Below are positions 31,760 to 43,424 of a DNA stretch of 64,000 nt, piece by piece. Location of the stretch: contig JAWZYU010000007.1 in NCBI GenBank assembly GCA_038380435.1, positions 87,620,334 through 87,684,333 on the forward strand, in the 5' to 3' direction. Position 1 is the stretch's first letter, and the number at the start of each line of letters is the position of its first letter. The notes under the pieces were generated by a model that had not been told where the DNA came from, searched no databases, and saw only the letters and a program-made list of their open reading frames with translations. Both the position numbers and the translations under genes were made by a program. The DNA comes from Ryuthela nishihirai. Lineage: Eukaryota > Arthropoda > Arachnida > Araneae > Heptathelidae.

Positions 31760-33548
31760 AAATATATATATATAAATTAATATATATATATGTAGTCAAT
31801 TTTTCCACTACTCAAACGAAAAATCAACTTTCTTTTTGTCATTTAAAAAAATCTGAAAACGAAAGCTTTCAATGCACTAGTATCGATGGCATTGAAATTA
31901 TCATTGAGCAGTTACTATTCTTTGGCCCCTTAATCCTTGGTGTAAACTCAGTTCTTTTTTGAATTATGATAAAGAATTAGTCCAGGTTTCCTCTTTCTCT
32001 TAGGTATTTTCATCAATAATATCTTGGGTAGTAATGTATGTTCCAAAGCACGACTTTCTTCTTTTGTGCAAAAATAAAAACAAATCCTTTGAAATCCAAA
32101 TAGTGTCAAAAAGGACCGTCTGCGTTTAGAATTCACAAATGAAATCTTAAGTTTCTACTTATTGCATCGTATTTTTTCCAACTGAAGAAAGATTCTGTTT
32201 GAACATCTGTTTTTGCTAGAGCAAGAGAAGTGAAAATATTACGAATGTTCTTTTTTCGACTTTTCAGTCCCTTTAACCGGAAAGAACATCCCTCCTTCGC
32301 TTCGCTTCATTTGTATGGATTCTTCTGATTTTTTTTTCCGAACTTTCATTTTGTTCCTTTACAAACTTTCAACTTCGAAACATGAGAACCTTTTCGTCCA
32401 CCTTTACTGAGTTGTGATATAAGGAAAATATAGAGAAGGAAAAAGGTTTTCTTTCAATTCCTCCATTTGGTGTTTGGAGTTATGTATCTGTTTTGTAGCT
32501 TTGTGTACACGAAACTGAAACATACTATTTTTGTCTTGATCACGCACATTTTGTTTAACGGAAATAATATTTTTTCAAAGTAAAATAGAATATCTAATGA
32601 AAGTCTTATATACTTGGTTGATCATATAAGATATATTAGGAAACAACTTTTCGTCAGAATTGCCAAACGTTCAAAAACATTTGGCTTGTTAATTTTGTCA
32701 TTTAGGACAAAGTCACGAAGTTTTGCATGAAAAAATGTTTGCTTGACAAAATTTTAAAAGTCAGAACTAGGTTTAATCAATCAGTTTGGTAGGCTAGAAA
32801 GAAATCGCACGCAACAACTTATAAGTAGATAAATCGTCAATGTAAAGAGGAAATTCTCAAAACATTTTTTTTTTTATTTACACTGAAGATTTTTATTGTT
32901 ACAGAATTTTATGAATTATTATTTGGCAGTATGGTGAGTGGATTCGAAATAACCAAACAGATAATAAATGAACTTATTTAACAGATAAGGCAATTTATTT
33001 ACAAGAAGTAAATAATATTTGAATTATTTACCTTACGAACCTTATGAACAAATGGACTAACTAAACTAATGGCTAATTATTCCTGATTATCTTTTAGCGA
33101 CAAATTTAACGGAATATATTTTTCGAATGCATTCTATTTAATCATATTGTGAATAGATTCTTACCAAAAAATATCTTACTTCATGACACAAATATATTTA
33201 TTAGGAACGATATTCTCTTTAACATTTGTAAAGGCTCTTTACTTAAGTAATACATTCGACATGGCTCAACGCTACGCTTTTTTTACATGAAAAAATTAAT
33301 CAGTAAACAACGATACCTAAGCCAACAACCCGAGCACTCATCAAAGAGTTAAGCAACTTACTTTTTACTCCTAATACACTTTTCAAACTAAACTGTCTGT
33401 TCGATTAAAGACATGACGCATTTTCACAGCACATGCCGCATATCGTTATAGAATAATCACGCTTTTATGAGTAATTTAACCACAGAGTTCTATATATACT
33501 AGAGATCGTATTACTAAGGATGTACCATTGAACGCCATAGATCAGTAA
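31760..33548. other. No feature recognised
   Basis: 1.8 kb of AT-rich sequence. The frame at 31948-32136 (minus) has a Lys/Arg-rich end but no domain. No repeat, RNA or gene could be supported. Confidence 0.55.
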
Positions 33549-33819
33549 GGTTGGGTTGTTTTACCTCTGAGCGGCACTTTTTTGCACACAATGGGCTAAA
33601 TGGCCAGGTCACAAGGACCCCGAAGACTCGGAGAAGGTTGGGTGAGGGGACCCACTGGAACAGCTGTTGTGAGACAGATGGTAGCCTCCCGTCAAGGCCA
33701 TCCAGCGTGTTCTTTAACGTGCACAGGGTATGGCTCTCCCGCACACGGGGCCACGGCTTAACGTCCCATCCGACGGACAGCGGCCTTTCCAAGCCCATCG
33801 GTGTCCCCTACTGACCGTG
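33549..33819 (-). mobile_element. SINE-A lacking its head
   Basis: Seen: young-looking minus-strand copy from the tail to ctactgaccgtg, where it breaks off and a GC-rich sequence begins. The tRNA-like head that should follow is absent. Confidence 0.92.
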
Positions 33820-34200
33820 TCATTAAAATTGCCCCACCCCCCGATAGTGAACCACCTTGACGTTGTGGTGGTGGGGGGCAGACTGGTTTGGGAGAGGCCA
33901 GTCTAGTGGGCTTATTTGCTTGCTCAGGGAAGCTTTAGGTTACAGCCCCGATGGAGGGGCTGTGGCTGAGAGTTCTGCGGTTAGGGGGCACCGGTCCAGT
34001 GGGCTCATCGGTGCAGCCTCAGTGAAGTTGGGGTTCAGACTGCTTCTGGGAGGCAGCTGGTGCGTGGCACTATGGATAGGACGAAGTTGAGGGCTTGCGA
34101 CTGGGGGCATTAAGCTGCTTGACAGGCTCATCGATCGAAAAGCCAAAAGAAGAGTCTCCACCCCGGGAGCCGAGTCAACTTGGATCTATATATCCATTTT
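33820..34200. other. GC-rich block of unknown family
   Basis: Seen: an abrupt rise in G and C beginning at the broken SINE-A. It includes a small hairpin (ccaccttgacgttgtggtgg, about 33851-33870) and repeated 'cagtgggctcat' / 'tagtgggcttat' phrases. Composition and the sharp junction suggest the 5' UTR or internal part of another mobile element. Frames on both strands carry no recognisable domain. Confidence 0.45.
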
Positions 34201-34299
34201 TGTGGCTAACCGGGGAACAGATTAAATTTAGGTTTTGAACGGTAGATGAACTTTCCGTATGGCACAATAACATTGATCTGAATTTTATTACTGTTATTA

Positions 34300-34900
34300 T
34301 CATTTATTTCTCTATGCAATAGGTAGCTTTTAAACTATTCAAAATTATTCTCTTTAATACGAGGTAAATTATTTTCCATAGTAAGTTGTCAATGTCAACA
34401 GAATCAAATGCTTTAAGTCCATAATACGTCAACGCATTTCTTCGGTATATTTAAATTAATATTTATATTATTTATAAGAAAAAGGTGTACGTTTCCATAT
34501 CTTTACGAAATCCAAATTGCTGGCTTGGCAGAAAATTTTGCAAGCGATCCCTAACTTTTTTTTTTATTATCAACATTTTTAATAGAGTGATTGATCTACA
34601 ATTATTTAAAACTCTATTTTGATCTACTTTTATATACTGGTCGAAAAATTCCAATTTTCATTGCTATTGGGATTTTCAAGTTTTCAAAAATTTTATTTAT
34701 GAAAATTGTTGTTATATGCACAAAATTGCTTTTAAATTCCTTTATGTAATTAGGTTCAATAATGCCAAATCGTGGTGATATTTTAAATAATCTAAAATAT
34801 TAGCAGCATCGAAATTACTAGTTAGTCGAAGACACGCAAAAATTCTTTTTACGTAATGTAATTGATCTGGTATAGTATCCATGGTCGCAGATTCTGTTTG
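34300..34900 (-). pseudogene. LINE reverse-transcriptase fragment
   Basis: Seen: reading down the minus strand, IIEPNYIKEFKSNFVHITTI and then IPIAMKIGIFRPVYKS (RT block 1) come first. NCRSITLLKML and FLPSQQFGFRKDME (blocks 2 and 2a) follow, then GLKAFDSVDIDNLL (block 3, AFD). Known: this order is that of non-LTR RTs. The YADD catalytic block is not reached. Stops and frameshifts are present. AT content is high and the sequence differs from the LINE at 38200, so it is a second lineage. Confidence 0.82.
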
Positions 34901-35214
34901 CATCTCAATAATAAATGTTACAAAATTTTAACAAAATTATTCAAAATTTATTTACTCCTCTTTTTTTAATTTCTTTTTTACTTTATTCTTTTATTAAACT
35001 TTTTACCTATCTTCCTATTGCTTTTGGCTTTGGCATTTGTTGTTCGGTCGGTTGGTCGGTTTTTCGGTTTGTCGATCTGACAAAATGTTGTTCCACCATA
35101 TCTTTCGAACGCGATGGAAAAACGTAATGAATTATTTGCCAGATGAAAGCTTGTAAAAGCTTTAAAAATTGAGCTCTGTGTTTTCTTCCTCCTAAACAGG
35201 GGGGAATGCGAAAA

Positions 35215-35412
35215 CTATGCATGGGGCCAGAGCTTTACTTCCCATCTGAGGGATGGCGGCTTTTCCAAGCCCATCGATGTTCCCTTTCTGACCGAGAGAA
35301 GGGTGGGGATTCAGCGCAGATAAATCTCAATCAGTCAGTCAGGTGAGACTTGAATCTAGTAACTACAGATTAAGGACCTGGGTCGCTACCGACTGACCAA
35401 CCCCCGCCACTC
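35215..35412 (-). mobile_element. SINE-A, head half only
   Basis: Seen: minus-strand copy from the ggggccagagctttacttcc block to the head (cgctaccgactgaccaaccc). It includes the decayed B box gacttgaatctagtaacta. The 3' half is missing. Confidence 0.82.
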
Positions 35413-35875
35413 AATAGCATGTCACTGTTTTCAGATGTTCTTAGAATATCACATACTTTTAGCGCACCACCAATCCTGCTCGATCTCTGTCCCTGTTGTG
35501 CAAAATTTGCCCACAGCTTACCTTCCACTGTAGTAGGCTTATGAGAAACACTGTGATATGTAATCGGTTCCTTTCTTCCTTAGACAGTTTCGATTATCCA
35601 GCAACAGTCCGCCATCGATGTTTATACAGAGCCCATTTTAAGAGTACAGATGCGAAGAAGTCCATTGACAAAGCATCCAGTGACTTTACAGGAATGTCCT
35701 CGAATAGTATAGAGCAGATTCCAGTTTGTACCATTCGCAGCTGGGAGCTCTACGCTTTTTTGAAATACCTACAACAGCTCCAGGAGTGCGTCTGCCATGC
35801 ACTGCATCACCACATAGATGCCATTTCGAGATATTCTAAATCCTCTGGCTTTGCACATCTTTAAAATTTGCGATT
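35413..35875 (+). other. Unassigned open frame
   Basis: A 122-codon plus frame at 35496-35864 begins MCKICPQLTFHC and is Cys/His/Ser-rich, with no domain I recognise. There is no promoter, splice or neighbour evidence. It may be a chance frame or a degraded element. Confidence 0.25.
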
Positions 35876-36070
35876 CGTGCCGAGTGGTTAGCGCGCTTGG
35901 CTACTGATCTAAGGGACCTGGGTTCGAGCCCCGGATAAGGCATGGATGTTCGTATTGTTTTCTGATGAGGTCCTACCATCCTCTCAGATCTTCTACTGTG
36001 GCATATAAACTGACAGGCTCCTGTCAGACCTCTGTGGCAAGCAGCTGCTTGAGGGGGTATTTATTTTTAT
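35876..36070 (+). mobile_element. SINE-B, nearly complete
   Basis: Seen: begins inside the A box (gccgagtggttagcgcgc), with B box gggttcgagcccc, full body and gggggtatttatttttattt tail. Only the first few bases of the head are lost. No clear duplication. Confidence 0.93.
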
Positions 36071-36159
36071 TTATTAATAATTAACAGAATTTTTTTTCAC
36101 TTCATGCTTCTATTAAACCTAATTTTAGATGTCATTTGACAAACTAAATTTGTTTTACT

Positions 36160-36500
36160 CAAAACTTACCATTCATTCGAAAAGAAAACAAAATTATTCA
36201 GAGATTAATAACGGATTCGATAATATTAAACCGGACAAAATATAACATGAAACTTATACCTTCTCCGAACTGTGAAGTCTGTCATTTACCCGAAAACGCA
36301 AACCATATATTATTAAACTGTATTCGATATTCAAATCAAAGAAAAAATTTATTTAGAAATCTAGAACAAATAGACTTACAAAACTTCAGTATAGACATTC
36401 TTTTAAATCATTCTTCTCAAGAGAAAAAAATATATATATAAATTAATTTTAGACTTCCTCCTTACAACAGATCTTTGGAATAAATTATAAAAAAATACAA
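36160..36500 (+). pseudogene. LINE ORF2 C-terminal Cys/His fragment
   Basis: Seen: the plus frame reads NRTKYNMKLIPSPNCEVCHL then PENANHILLNCIRYSNQRKN, giving C-X2-C-X7-H-X4-C. Known: this Zn-knuckle-like segment, with 'ENANHILLNC-RY--QR', closes ORF2 in several LINE clades (RNase H/zf-RVT end). The stop is at 36439. A (TAA)n tract begins about 80 bp further on. It is probably the 3' end of a 5'-truncated LINE. Confidence 0.8.
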
Positions 36501-36517
36501 AAAAAATAATAAAACAT

Positions 36518-36626
<109 letters not shown>

Positions 36627-36716
36627 TTTTATATATATAGAAAAAAAATTTATATATATAGAAAAAATATTTTTTCTATATAATATATATTTTTATATAT
36701 ATAGAAAAAAGAAAAA

Positions 36717-37795
36717 ATGTTTTCTTCAAACTTTTGGTATGGGAAAGCCTAGTAAGGACCTTCCAATAAACACGCAACGTAATGATAATAATAACTGAGC
36801 GTCGTAAAGAGCTACGATGCACCCTACCCACAACCTGTCGATCTTCGGCACGTTTGCTGCTCACAAAACGCTAGGCGTATAACTTTTGAGCCACATAAAC
36901 CGGCGCCACAATTTATTCGTCGTGGGTTGCATTTCAGCAAGGTGCATTTGCATATGAAATCAGCGCGATGTAACGTAAACAACCTCAGTTTAAGTTATCG
37001 TTTACTTCATGAACAGTTTTACATAAAACTGAATTATTAACTCCTCTCCTGACAGCAATGTTTAAGTAGGAAAAGGGGAAAATGTTAAAATGTTCTCGCA
37101 GCCAGGTTATGAAAAATTAAAAAAAAAATGATTTTAATAAATATAGATGCAAAATAGAAAGCAATATATGAAAATATATTTTAATTCTATACAAATCTGT
37201 GTAATTTAATTTAAGATTTATGCTAACATACAGCCATTTCGTAAGTTTGAAATTCTTTGTTTGTTTCGATTGATTAATACATATTTTAAATATTTAGAAA
37301 TTCGACGGCAGAGGCCGAGGTCAGTGTTCTTTCCTCTCTCTCTAAGGAATATTGATGCTTATAAGACAAATAAATCTTTCGATTTAAGAGTGCCATAACA
37401 GCACAATTTGTTGGAATGAAAGCAAAACCTGTTTCAAGAGGGAAAATGAGAAATGACTCTTTTTATACTTTGTGGGTTTGAATTCCCCGGAATTTCATTA
37501 CGAAAACTGCATTTGCATCATCGATCGTAGAGCTGAAAGAAACAACAAATTGAGATTGCTGAAGAATGTGAACTCATTTCCGTCACAAAATTAAATTTCA
37601 AACGAATTTTGTTGTTTTAAAGATTTCGGAAATTCGCTGAAAGCCTTTGTGAGAATTATTTCACGTTGAAATTAGAGGGAATGAAGAAAAACAGGAATAA
37701 AGGACGAAAAAAAAATAACGGGGGATACGAAAACGAATTTCCTGAAATGTAGTTTCTCTTGTACAAAACCACAGCATTGCCATATTGCCAAGATC
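36717..37795. other. No feature recognised
   Basis: AT-rich sequence with short frames lacking recognisable domains. Confidence 0.5.
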
Positions 37796-37799
37796 AATC

Positions 37800-38070
37800 T
37801 AGGAAGAAGAGGGGCAAAAAGGTCATTGCCCCCCTCCAATTTGAGAATGCTAATAACCGTGAATGAGGCGAAAAGAATATTAACTAAATATTCGTGTTTA
37901 TCAATAAATTTTTTGAAAACCACTGAAACGGAAGAGGAAACATTATACCGCAACTCAGTTGCTATTAATTTCTTCTAGGGCTTGACAGTCTCATCCGGTT
38001 ACGGTTACTCCCACTCACACCCACCTATTTTTTTAGATCCCGGCCTTCCTGCCTGCTGCTGGCCACTGAT
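37800..38070 (+). repeat. Dispersed repeat copy
   Basis: Seen: gggcaaaaaggtcattgccc, ccaatttgagaatgctaata, then cggaagaggaaacattatac and a final gatcccggccttcctgcctg. It resembles 28240-28410 and the inverted copy at 25200-25400. The minus frame at 37672-37953 overlaps it and is not a gene. Confidence 0.5.
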
Positions 38071-38199
38071 GAGGAACTTTTTAATGCAATTTGATGCTTA
38101 TTAATAAAAGTAAAAGAACATTGAAAAGAAAATATTATTATTTTAAAGTATCTCAATAAACAGTTTCTTTAAACATCCCACTAACCATTTTCTCTCCAT

Positions 38200-39004
38200 A
38201 GGTGGTTGGAATGTGAGGATTTTACACAGAGCTTATTATCTTGATGTCCTCACACAAGAATTCCACCATTATGATTTAGATATTCTTGGCTTGCAAGAGA
38301 TCAGATGGACAGATAAAGGTCAGTTTTTTTAAAATAATCTTAAATTTCTCTTTTCAGGGTGGGAGGATGGAAAGCATCACCAAGGCGTGAGTGCTTCTCA
38401 GCAGACTCGCTAATAATACTCTTCTAGGATATGAGTGCATTAATGAAAGGTTTCTTATAGCAAAATTTCAGACAAACGTTAAAGACTTAAATGTTACCTG
38501 CTGTTATGCCTCCACTGTGGATGCCGATGAGGATGACAAGGATGGGTTTTACGGACAACTTCAAAATATTTTGAATTCTGTCAAGAAAGGAGATATTACC
38601 CCTATTCTAGGTGACTTCAATGCCAAAGTTGGTACTAACTCTGACCTTTGGGGAAGGTTGATAGGTCCTTTTGATATTGGTAGCTGCAATGGATGGGCAA
38701 CGTCTCCTACAGGTAACTAAACTCAATGGATTCACAATAACTAACACCTATTACAAACACTGCGATATACATAAGTATTTCACCTGATGGGCTGCATAAG
38801 AATATGATTGATTATATATTAATTAACAGCAAATGGGCTGGTTCTGTTAGGAATACCAGGTCATATATGGGAGCTGAAATTGGATCTGACCATTACCTTG
38901 TTAAAAGTGTCTTGCAACTTAAACTTAAAAAGTGTTGTGCTAAGGTTAAAGTATTTACCTTTAATACTGAAGCTCTGAAAGACCCTGTTATAGCTAAAGC
39001 TTAA
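38200..39004 (+). pseudogene. LINE apurinic-type endonuclease domain, broken
   Basis: Seen: GGWNVRILHRAYYLDVLTQE and DLDILGLQEIRWTDKG (with the catalytic Glu) lie at 38200-38330. After a frame break come CINERFLIAKFQTNVKDLNV, CCYAS, ITPILGDFNAKVGT (GDFN motif) at about 38604, MIDYILINSKW and IGSDHYLVKSVLQLKLKK (SDH motif). Known: these motifs in this order form the endonuclease of non-LTR elements, which nicks the target DNA. Frames change at least twice. It reads on into the RT at 39006. Confidence 0.9.
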
Positions 39005-39005
39005 C

Positions 39006-39899
39006 ATGATAGGTTACTTAGTCATTATGACAGTCATGGTTTGCTTACTACTGAAGTTGAGGAAGAATGGGACCATTTTAAACAGGCTTTTTTTGGAAAC
39101 TAACAGTACTCTTTTAGGAAAAAAGGAGCAGAGGAGACAGAATTATTTAAGTGATAAGGCACTTGAGCTTATTTCAGAAAGAAGGAACTGCAGGAATGTC
39201 CTTAATCAGTACCCTACTAGTCCTAATAGAAAGTATTACAGAGAGCTTAATAAACGTGTAAAGGATCAGTTAGCTACTGATAAGAATCTTTGGCTTGATG
39301 GCTTGGCTGACAAAGCTGAAGAAGCAGTTAGACAGCACAACAGCAGAGAACTGTACCATATTGTTAATGTTTTATGTGGTAGAAAACGGACAGGCATACA
39401 AGGATTGCAGGATAAACAAGGTAAGGTTATAGAAGGGGAGGATTCTGTCATGGCTAGGTGGGCTGAGCATTTCAATGATGTTCTAAACAGTGTGGTTAGT
39501 TCTATTCCCATTGTTTGCAATGATGATAGATGTATTGGTGGCTTTAATGTTGGCCCTATAACACAATCCGAAGTTATTTTGGCTGTTTCTAAACTTAAAC
39601 TTCATAAATCCCCAGGGGTAGATGAAATTATTACGGAAATGCTTAGAGCTGGGAATGTTTCGGTTACCACTTGGATGACTGAAATTCTGAATATCTTTTA
39701 TGATAAAGGCATGGTTCCTAAGGATTTTACCAGAGCTATTGTTATCCCTATTTTCAAAAAAGGTGATCGCAGTTCTTGTGATAACTATAGGGGTATCAGC
39801 CTACTCTCTGTTCCAGATAAAGTTCTTTCCATGATTGTGCTTAATACAATTAAGAATCTGATTGACAGTCAGTTGCGTGATGAGCAATGTTCAACATGA
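39006..39899 (+). pseudogene. LINE reverse transcriptase, 3'-truncated
   Basis: Seen: a 297-codon frame. A linker (RNCRNVLNQYPTSPNRKYYR, DKNLWLDGLADKAEEAVR, ARWAEHFNDVLN) leads into RT blocks LHKSPGVDEIITEML, FTRAIVIPIFKKGD and CDNYRGISLLSVPDKVLSMI, ending at RDEQCST just before the AGFR block. The YADD active site and C-terminus are missing, so it is inactive. The first ~35 codons are out of the family frame. Same lineage type as the C-terminal pieces at 24740 and 29480 is possible but not shown. Loss of the 3' part is unusual for a LINE. Confidence 0.92.
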
Positions 39900-39980
39900 G
39901 GGCATGGAGCAATAGTTTCTCTTTCCTTTTTCCGTTGTATTTCTTTCACTATCACTAATGAAACTAGGATTCATCCTAAA

Positions 39981-40545
39981 ATCTAAACAAACCTATTGCT
40001 TATTCTCAGTCAGCAATTAATTAAGTGGTTGTTTTACATAATCTTTTGCACAAGATATTGCTAATCTACTTTCCGCACATACACCAAAATTCAACAACTC
40101 TGAATTCAATCACTATTCAAATTCAACTGTCTGTTCTCTGAAGTTTTCTTCACAATTCGCGAAGCACCTTGTCATACAATACGCGTACGTTATGACGAAC
40201 AACTGTTGCAAGTTCACACGTGGATTTAATACTAAAACCAGTGGAACTAGCCTTATCTTGAACAAAATCTAAACAAACTTATTACTTATTCTCACTCAGT
40301 AATTAACTAAGTGGTTGCTTTTCATAATCTGCTACACAAGGCAACAGTAGCTTACTTTTAGCTCAACATGCATATTCAACACACTAAATTCAGTCGCAAT
40401 TCAAACTGAACTCTTTGTTTTATTACATAAATGACACATTCTTCACAACACGTGGAACACTCGTAATATAATACGCACGTTTCATGAGTAATTGTTGCGC
40501 GTTCTCACGTGGTTTCAATATTAAGTGGTCAGCCTTGTCCAAAGT
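39981..40545. repeat. Diverged direct dimer, 286-bp period
   Basis: Seen: the unit from 39981 (atctaaacaaacctattgct) repeats from 40267 (atctaaacaaacttattact). Matching order continues through ttaagtggttg, cataatct, attcaac, cacaa, acacgtgg and ttaatacta. It lies right after the truncated LINE and is non-coding. It may be two units of an unrecognised satellite or a tandem terminal repeat. Confidence 0.82.
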
Positions 40546-40910
40546 GTCATACAGTATATTTATTATAGTCAGAAATCACCTTTGACGTCATTTTTTTCCG
40601 ACTCTATCTATTAGCTGATACCGATAGTCAACACTAATGACAATAGTGTGATAAACTGGGACTTGTGCTTAAGCAAAACAACACACATCTATAGGGGATA
40701 GCCATGGCTCAAATCGTCAGATTTATATGGCTGCAACTACAGATGCATCCTAAGAAATCGATAAAAAAAGATTGCAATTGCAGACGTGTCCACGAATGTG
40801 TTAACAATGGGATATGACGACATTTACTTTTTTAGCTAGTCTTAAAAATGTGCTATTGATTCCACTTTGTTGTCTGTTGATCCATCTGTATTCTTTTAGA
40901 GATTATTAAA

Positions 40911-40968
40911 TTTTTATATTAATTAACTAAAAGATTAAATTTAATCTTTTAGTTAATTAATATAAAAA
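40911..40968. repeat. Perfect 58-bp palindrome
   Basis: Seen: 29-bp arms with no spacer, centred between 40939 and 40940. Left arm begins tttttatattaattaactaa. All but two G/C pairs are A/T. No target duplication was recognised. Confidence 0.95.
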
Positions 40969-41340
40969 AATTAATTAAATCTTTTATAAATTTTAAAAAT
41001 TATTATTGCTTTAGATTGGTATTCACAAAATATTAGGATAAGCACTTTCCGAATCATTTGATAATTTTCATAGCGCTCTCTAGCGGTGAAAATTTTTGGA
41101 AAATGGCGAAACTTTAAAAGCATATTAAAAACAGCCTGTGTTAGAAGTTTGAATATTTGGTGGTCGAACACTCAGTACAAACGACAGTCGTTATACTGAC
41201 TTCGTTTATACTGAAGTCGTTTATAATGACAGTAGCGTTTTGCCCTCTTAACCTCGGATAGAGGTGGGGGGTTGCAACTTTCAGTTTTAAGATTTAAATG
41301 AGGAACTATGTTTCACTGCCAATAAAATACATTGTCTTAC
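40969..41340. other. No gene; possible R300-like text
   Basis: AT-rich. 'cactttccgaatcatttgat ... ctctagcggtgaaaattttt' at 41041-41095 resembles part of the R300 unit in plus orientation. No gene. Confidence 0.4.
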
Positions 41341-41352
41341 CCTGATATGATA

Positions 41353-41724
41353 GGGGCGGGGGTGGCTCAGTCGGTAGCGCGCCAGGCTCGTAATCTGTAG
41401 TTCCCAGGTTGGAGTCCCAGCTGGGTCAGCGTTGAGATTTATCTCCGCAAAAATTCCCGCCCTGCCCACGGTCAGTAGGGGACACCGATGGGCTTGGAAA
41501 GGCCCGCCGTCCGTCGGATGGGACGTTAAGCCGTAGCCCCGTGTGCGGGAGAGCCATACCCTGTACACGTTAAAGAACACGCTGGATGGCCTTGACGGGA
41601 GGCTATCATCTGTCTCCCAACAGCTGTTCCAGTGGGGGGTACTCTGAGCCTTCGGGGTCCATGTGACCTGGCCATTTAGCCCACGGTGTGCAAAAAAGTG
41701 CCGCTCAGAGGTAAAACAACCCAA
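41353..41724 (+). mobile_element. SINE-A reference copy with 12-bp duplication
   Basis: Seen: the perfect direct repeat cctgatatgata at 41341-41352 and 41725-41736 fixes the ends, making SINE-A about 372 bp here. Head: ggggcgggggtggctcagtc (A box) and ggttggagtccc (B box, usually ggttcgagtccc). The anticodon-like loop reads ctcgtaa, i.e. CGT, so a tRNA-Thr-like origin is possible. The body is non-coding and ends gaggtaaaacaacccaa. Known: pol III transcribes such elements and a LINE mobilises them. Which LINE is not shown here. Confidence 0.96.
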
Positions 41725-41736
41725 CCTGATATGATA

Positions 41737-42589
41737 TGAAGAATTTCCATGTTATATCAGTGGAAATAAAATTTGCAAGCTTCATAACTTCAAAGATGTG
41801 CATTTAATGGACCAGTTTAATGGACAAATAATATTTAAGAGACTGAAAATAAATTAAAATCATAATCTATTTAAATCCCGGATTGTTCAACAATATTCTT
41901 TTAGTATTTAAAGATTTACAAAAGATGGAATATTTAAAAATAAATTATCTTGTTTTATAACAAAAATCAATCATAAATGTTTAATGTTGAAAGAATTATT
42001 ACGCAAACTTAAAAAATATGTTCAGTAATAAAGCATCACAGAAAAAAGTCCTGGAGACAAAAAGAAATTATTTCAAGCATAAAATGTACATTTGTGTTTT
42101 TAAATGGTTTCAAACAATACTTATTATTTAAGTTTTAATTAATTTCCGAATTAAATTCTTAGGACTCATTACTATTGTAAAATATTCTAATTTCCATTAT
42201 TCTTCAAATACTGAAAGAATATTGTTGGAAGTCGAAATTCAAATAGATATAATTATGATCTTTAAAATATCTTAAGTCACATTTTCTCATTAATGCATAT
42301 TTTAGAATAGTGAGCTTCGAAGTTATATTTCCATTGATGTAAAATGGAAATTCATTACGTATTTTTGCAGGGTGGATTGGTATTTTCTCAATTGTCCATT
42401 ACTTCAAATTTCCACTGTTAGAGGGTGCAAATGTCGAAAAAGGAAAAATTTCATTCTCTATAAAAACGAGAATCCCATATATTTTTTTTTATTTTTTTGA
42501 TCATAGTACAAGTAATTTTTAATATTATAGGTGACCGGCAAATCTTAAAGCTTTTCTGTAGGATATAGAAAAATTATATTTGTAATTTG
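41737..42589. other. No gene; weak R300-like segment
   Basis: AT-rich. Around 42330-42480 some phrases (gcagggtggattggtatttt, ccactgttagagggtgcaaa) recall R300. No frame is supported. Confidence 0.45.
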
Positions 42590-42600
42590 TTACAATAGTA

Positions 42601-42805
42601 CCGTCCCGTGGCCGAGTGGTTAGAGCGCTTGGCTACTGATCTACGGGACCTGGGTTCGAGCCCCGGGTAAGGCATGGATGTTCGTCTTGTTTTCTGCTGA
42701 GGTCCTGCCATCCTCTCAGATCTTCTACTGTGGCATATAAACTGACAGGCTCCTGTCAGACCTCTGTGGCAAGCAGCTGCTTGAGGGGGTATTTATTTTT
42801 TTACT
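42601..42805 (+). mobile_element. SINE-B reference copy with 11-bp duplication
   Basis: Seen: perfect direct repeat ttacaatagta at 42590-42600 and 42806-42816. Head: ccgtcccgtggccgagtggt (A box) and gggttcgagcccc (B box). Body includes ctgctgaggtcctgccatcc, gacaggctcctgtcagacct (itself partly palindromic) and caagcagctgcttgaggggg, then a T-rich tatttattttttt end. The A box with gccgagtggtta suggests a Ser/Leu-type tRNA head, by resemblance only. Confidence 0.96.
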
Positions 42806-42816
42806 TTACAATAGTA

Positions 42817-43239
42817 TGATTGGTCTTTTTTCATTTGATGTAACATTAATATTGCTTGACATTGACATATGATGAATGAAATTTTGACATTGAAATGTGG
42901 CATTTATAATATTTGATAAAGAAATTAATGACATTGACATAGAACATTGATAGTAAAATAAAATATCTATTTCAAAAGTGAATTTCATGGTATATATATA
43001 CATATAGGATATTTCACATTACAGCGTTTCTTGTTTGAGAAGAATTTATTTTACGCTATATATAGTAATACCATTTCCTGATATATTACAATAAATCTCT
43101 TTATCTATTACTTCGGTTATACGTAGTTGGTTTGGGTCTGAGTAGATGATTATGATGAACGTTTTTGTTTGTTCCGCCAGAAAAAATATGTATACGTCCT
43201 ATTTATAAATGCGATACGTGTTACGCTATAAAATTTCAA
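42817..43239. other. No feature recognised
   Basis: AT-rich; 'acattgacat' phrases recur at 42855-42950 as a loose simple repeat. No gene. Confidence 0.5.
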
Positions 43240-43410
43240 ACCTTAAGTTGCTGTTTTACCTCTCCGCGGCACTTTGGGCACACACTGAGTTAAATAGCCT
43301 GTGACTAGGATCGAAAAGCTCAAAATTGGGAAGAAGAAAATGTCCCAATGAAGAATGTCAGGCAGGCCCTTCGTAAAGGCCATTCAATGAGTCCTGAAAA
43401 GTAATAGATG
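43240..43410 (-). mobile_element. SINE-A, old minus copy of an inverted pair
   Basis: Seen: ttgctgttttacctctccgc, actttgggcacacactgagt and aaaggccattcaatga match the 3' half of SINE-A on the minus strand. It lies directly beside a plus-strand copy. Confidence 0.75.
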
Positions 43411-43424
43411 TCCTTGAGATCTCA

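Noticed and set aside
35496..35864. Cys/His-rich zinc-finger gene
   Set aside because: The Cys and His spacing does not repeat or fit a known finger, and the context is transposon debris.
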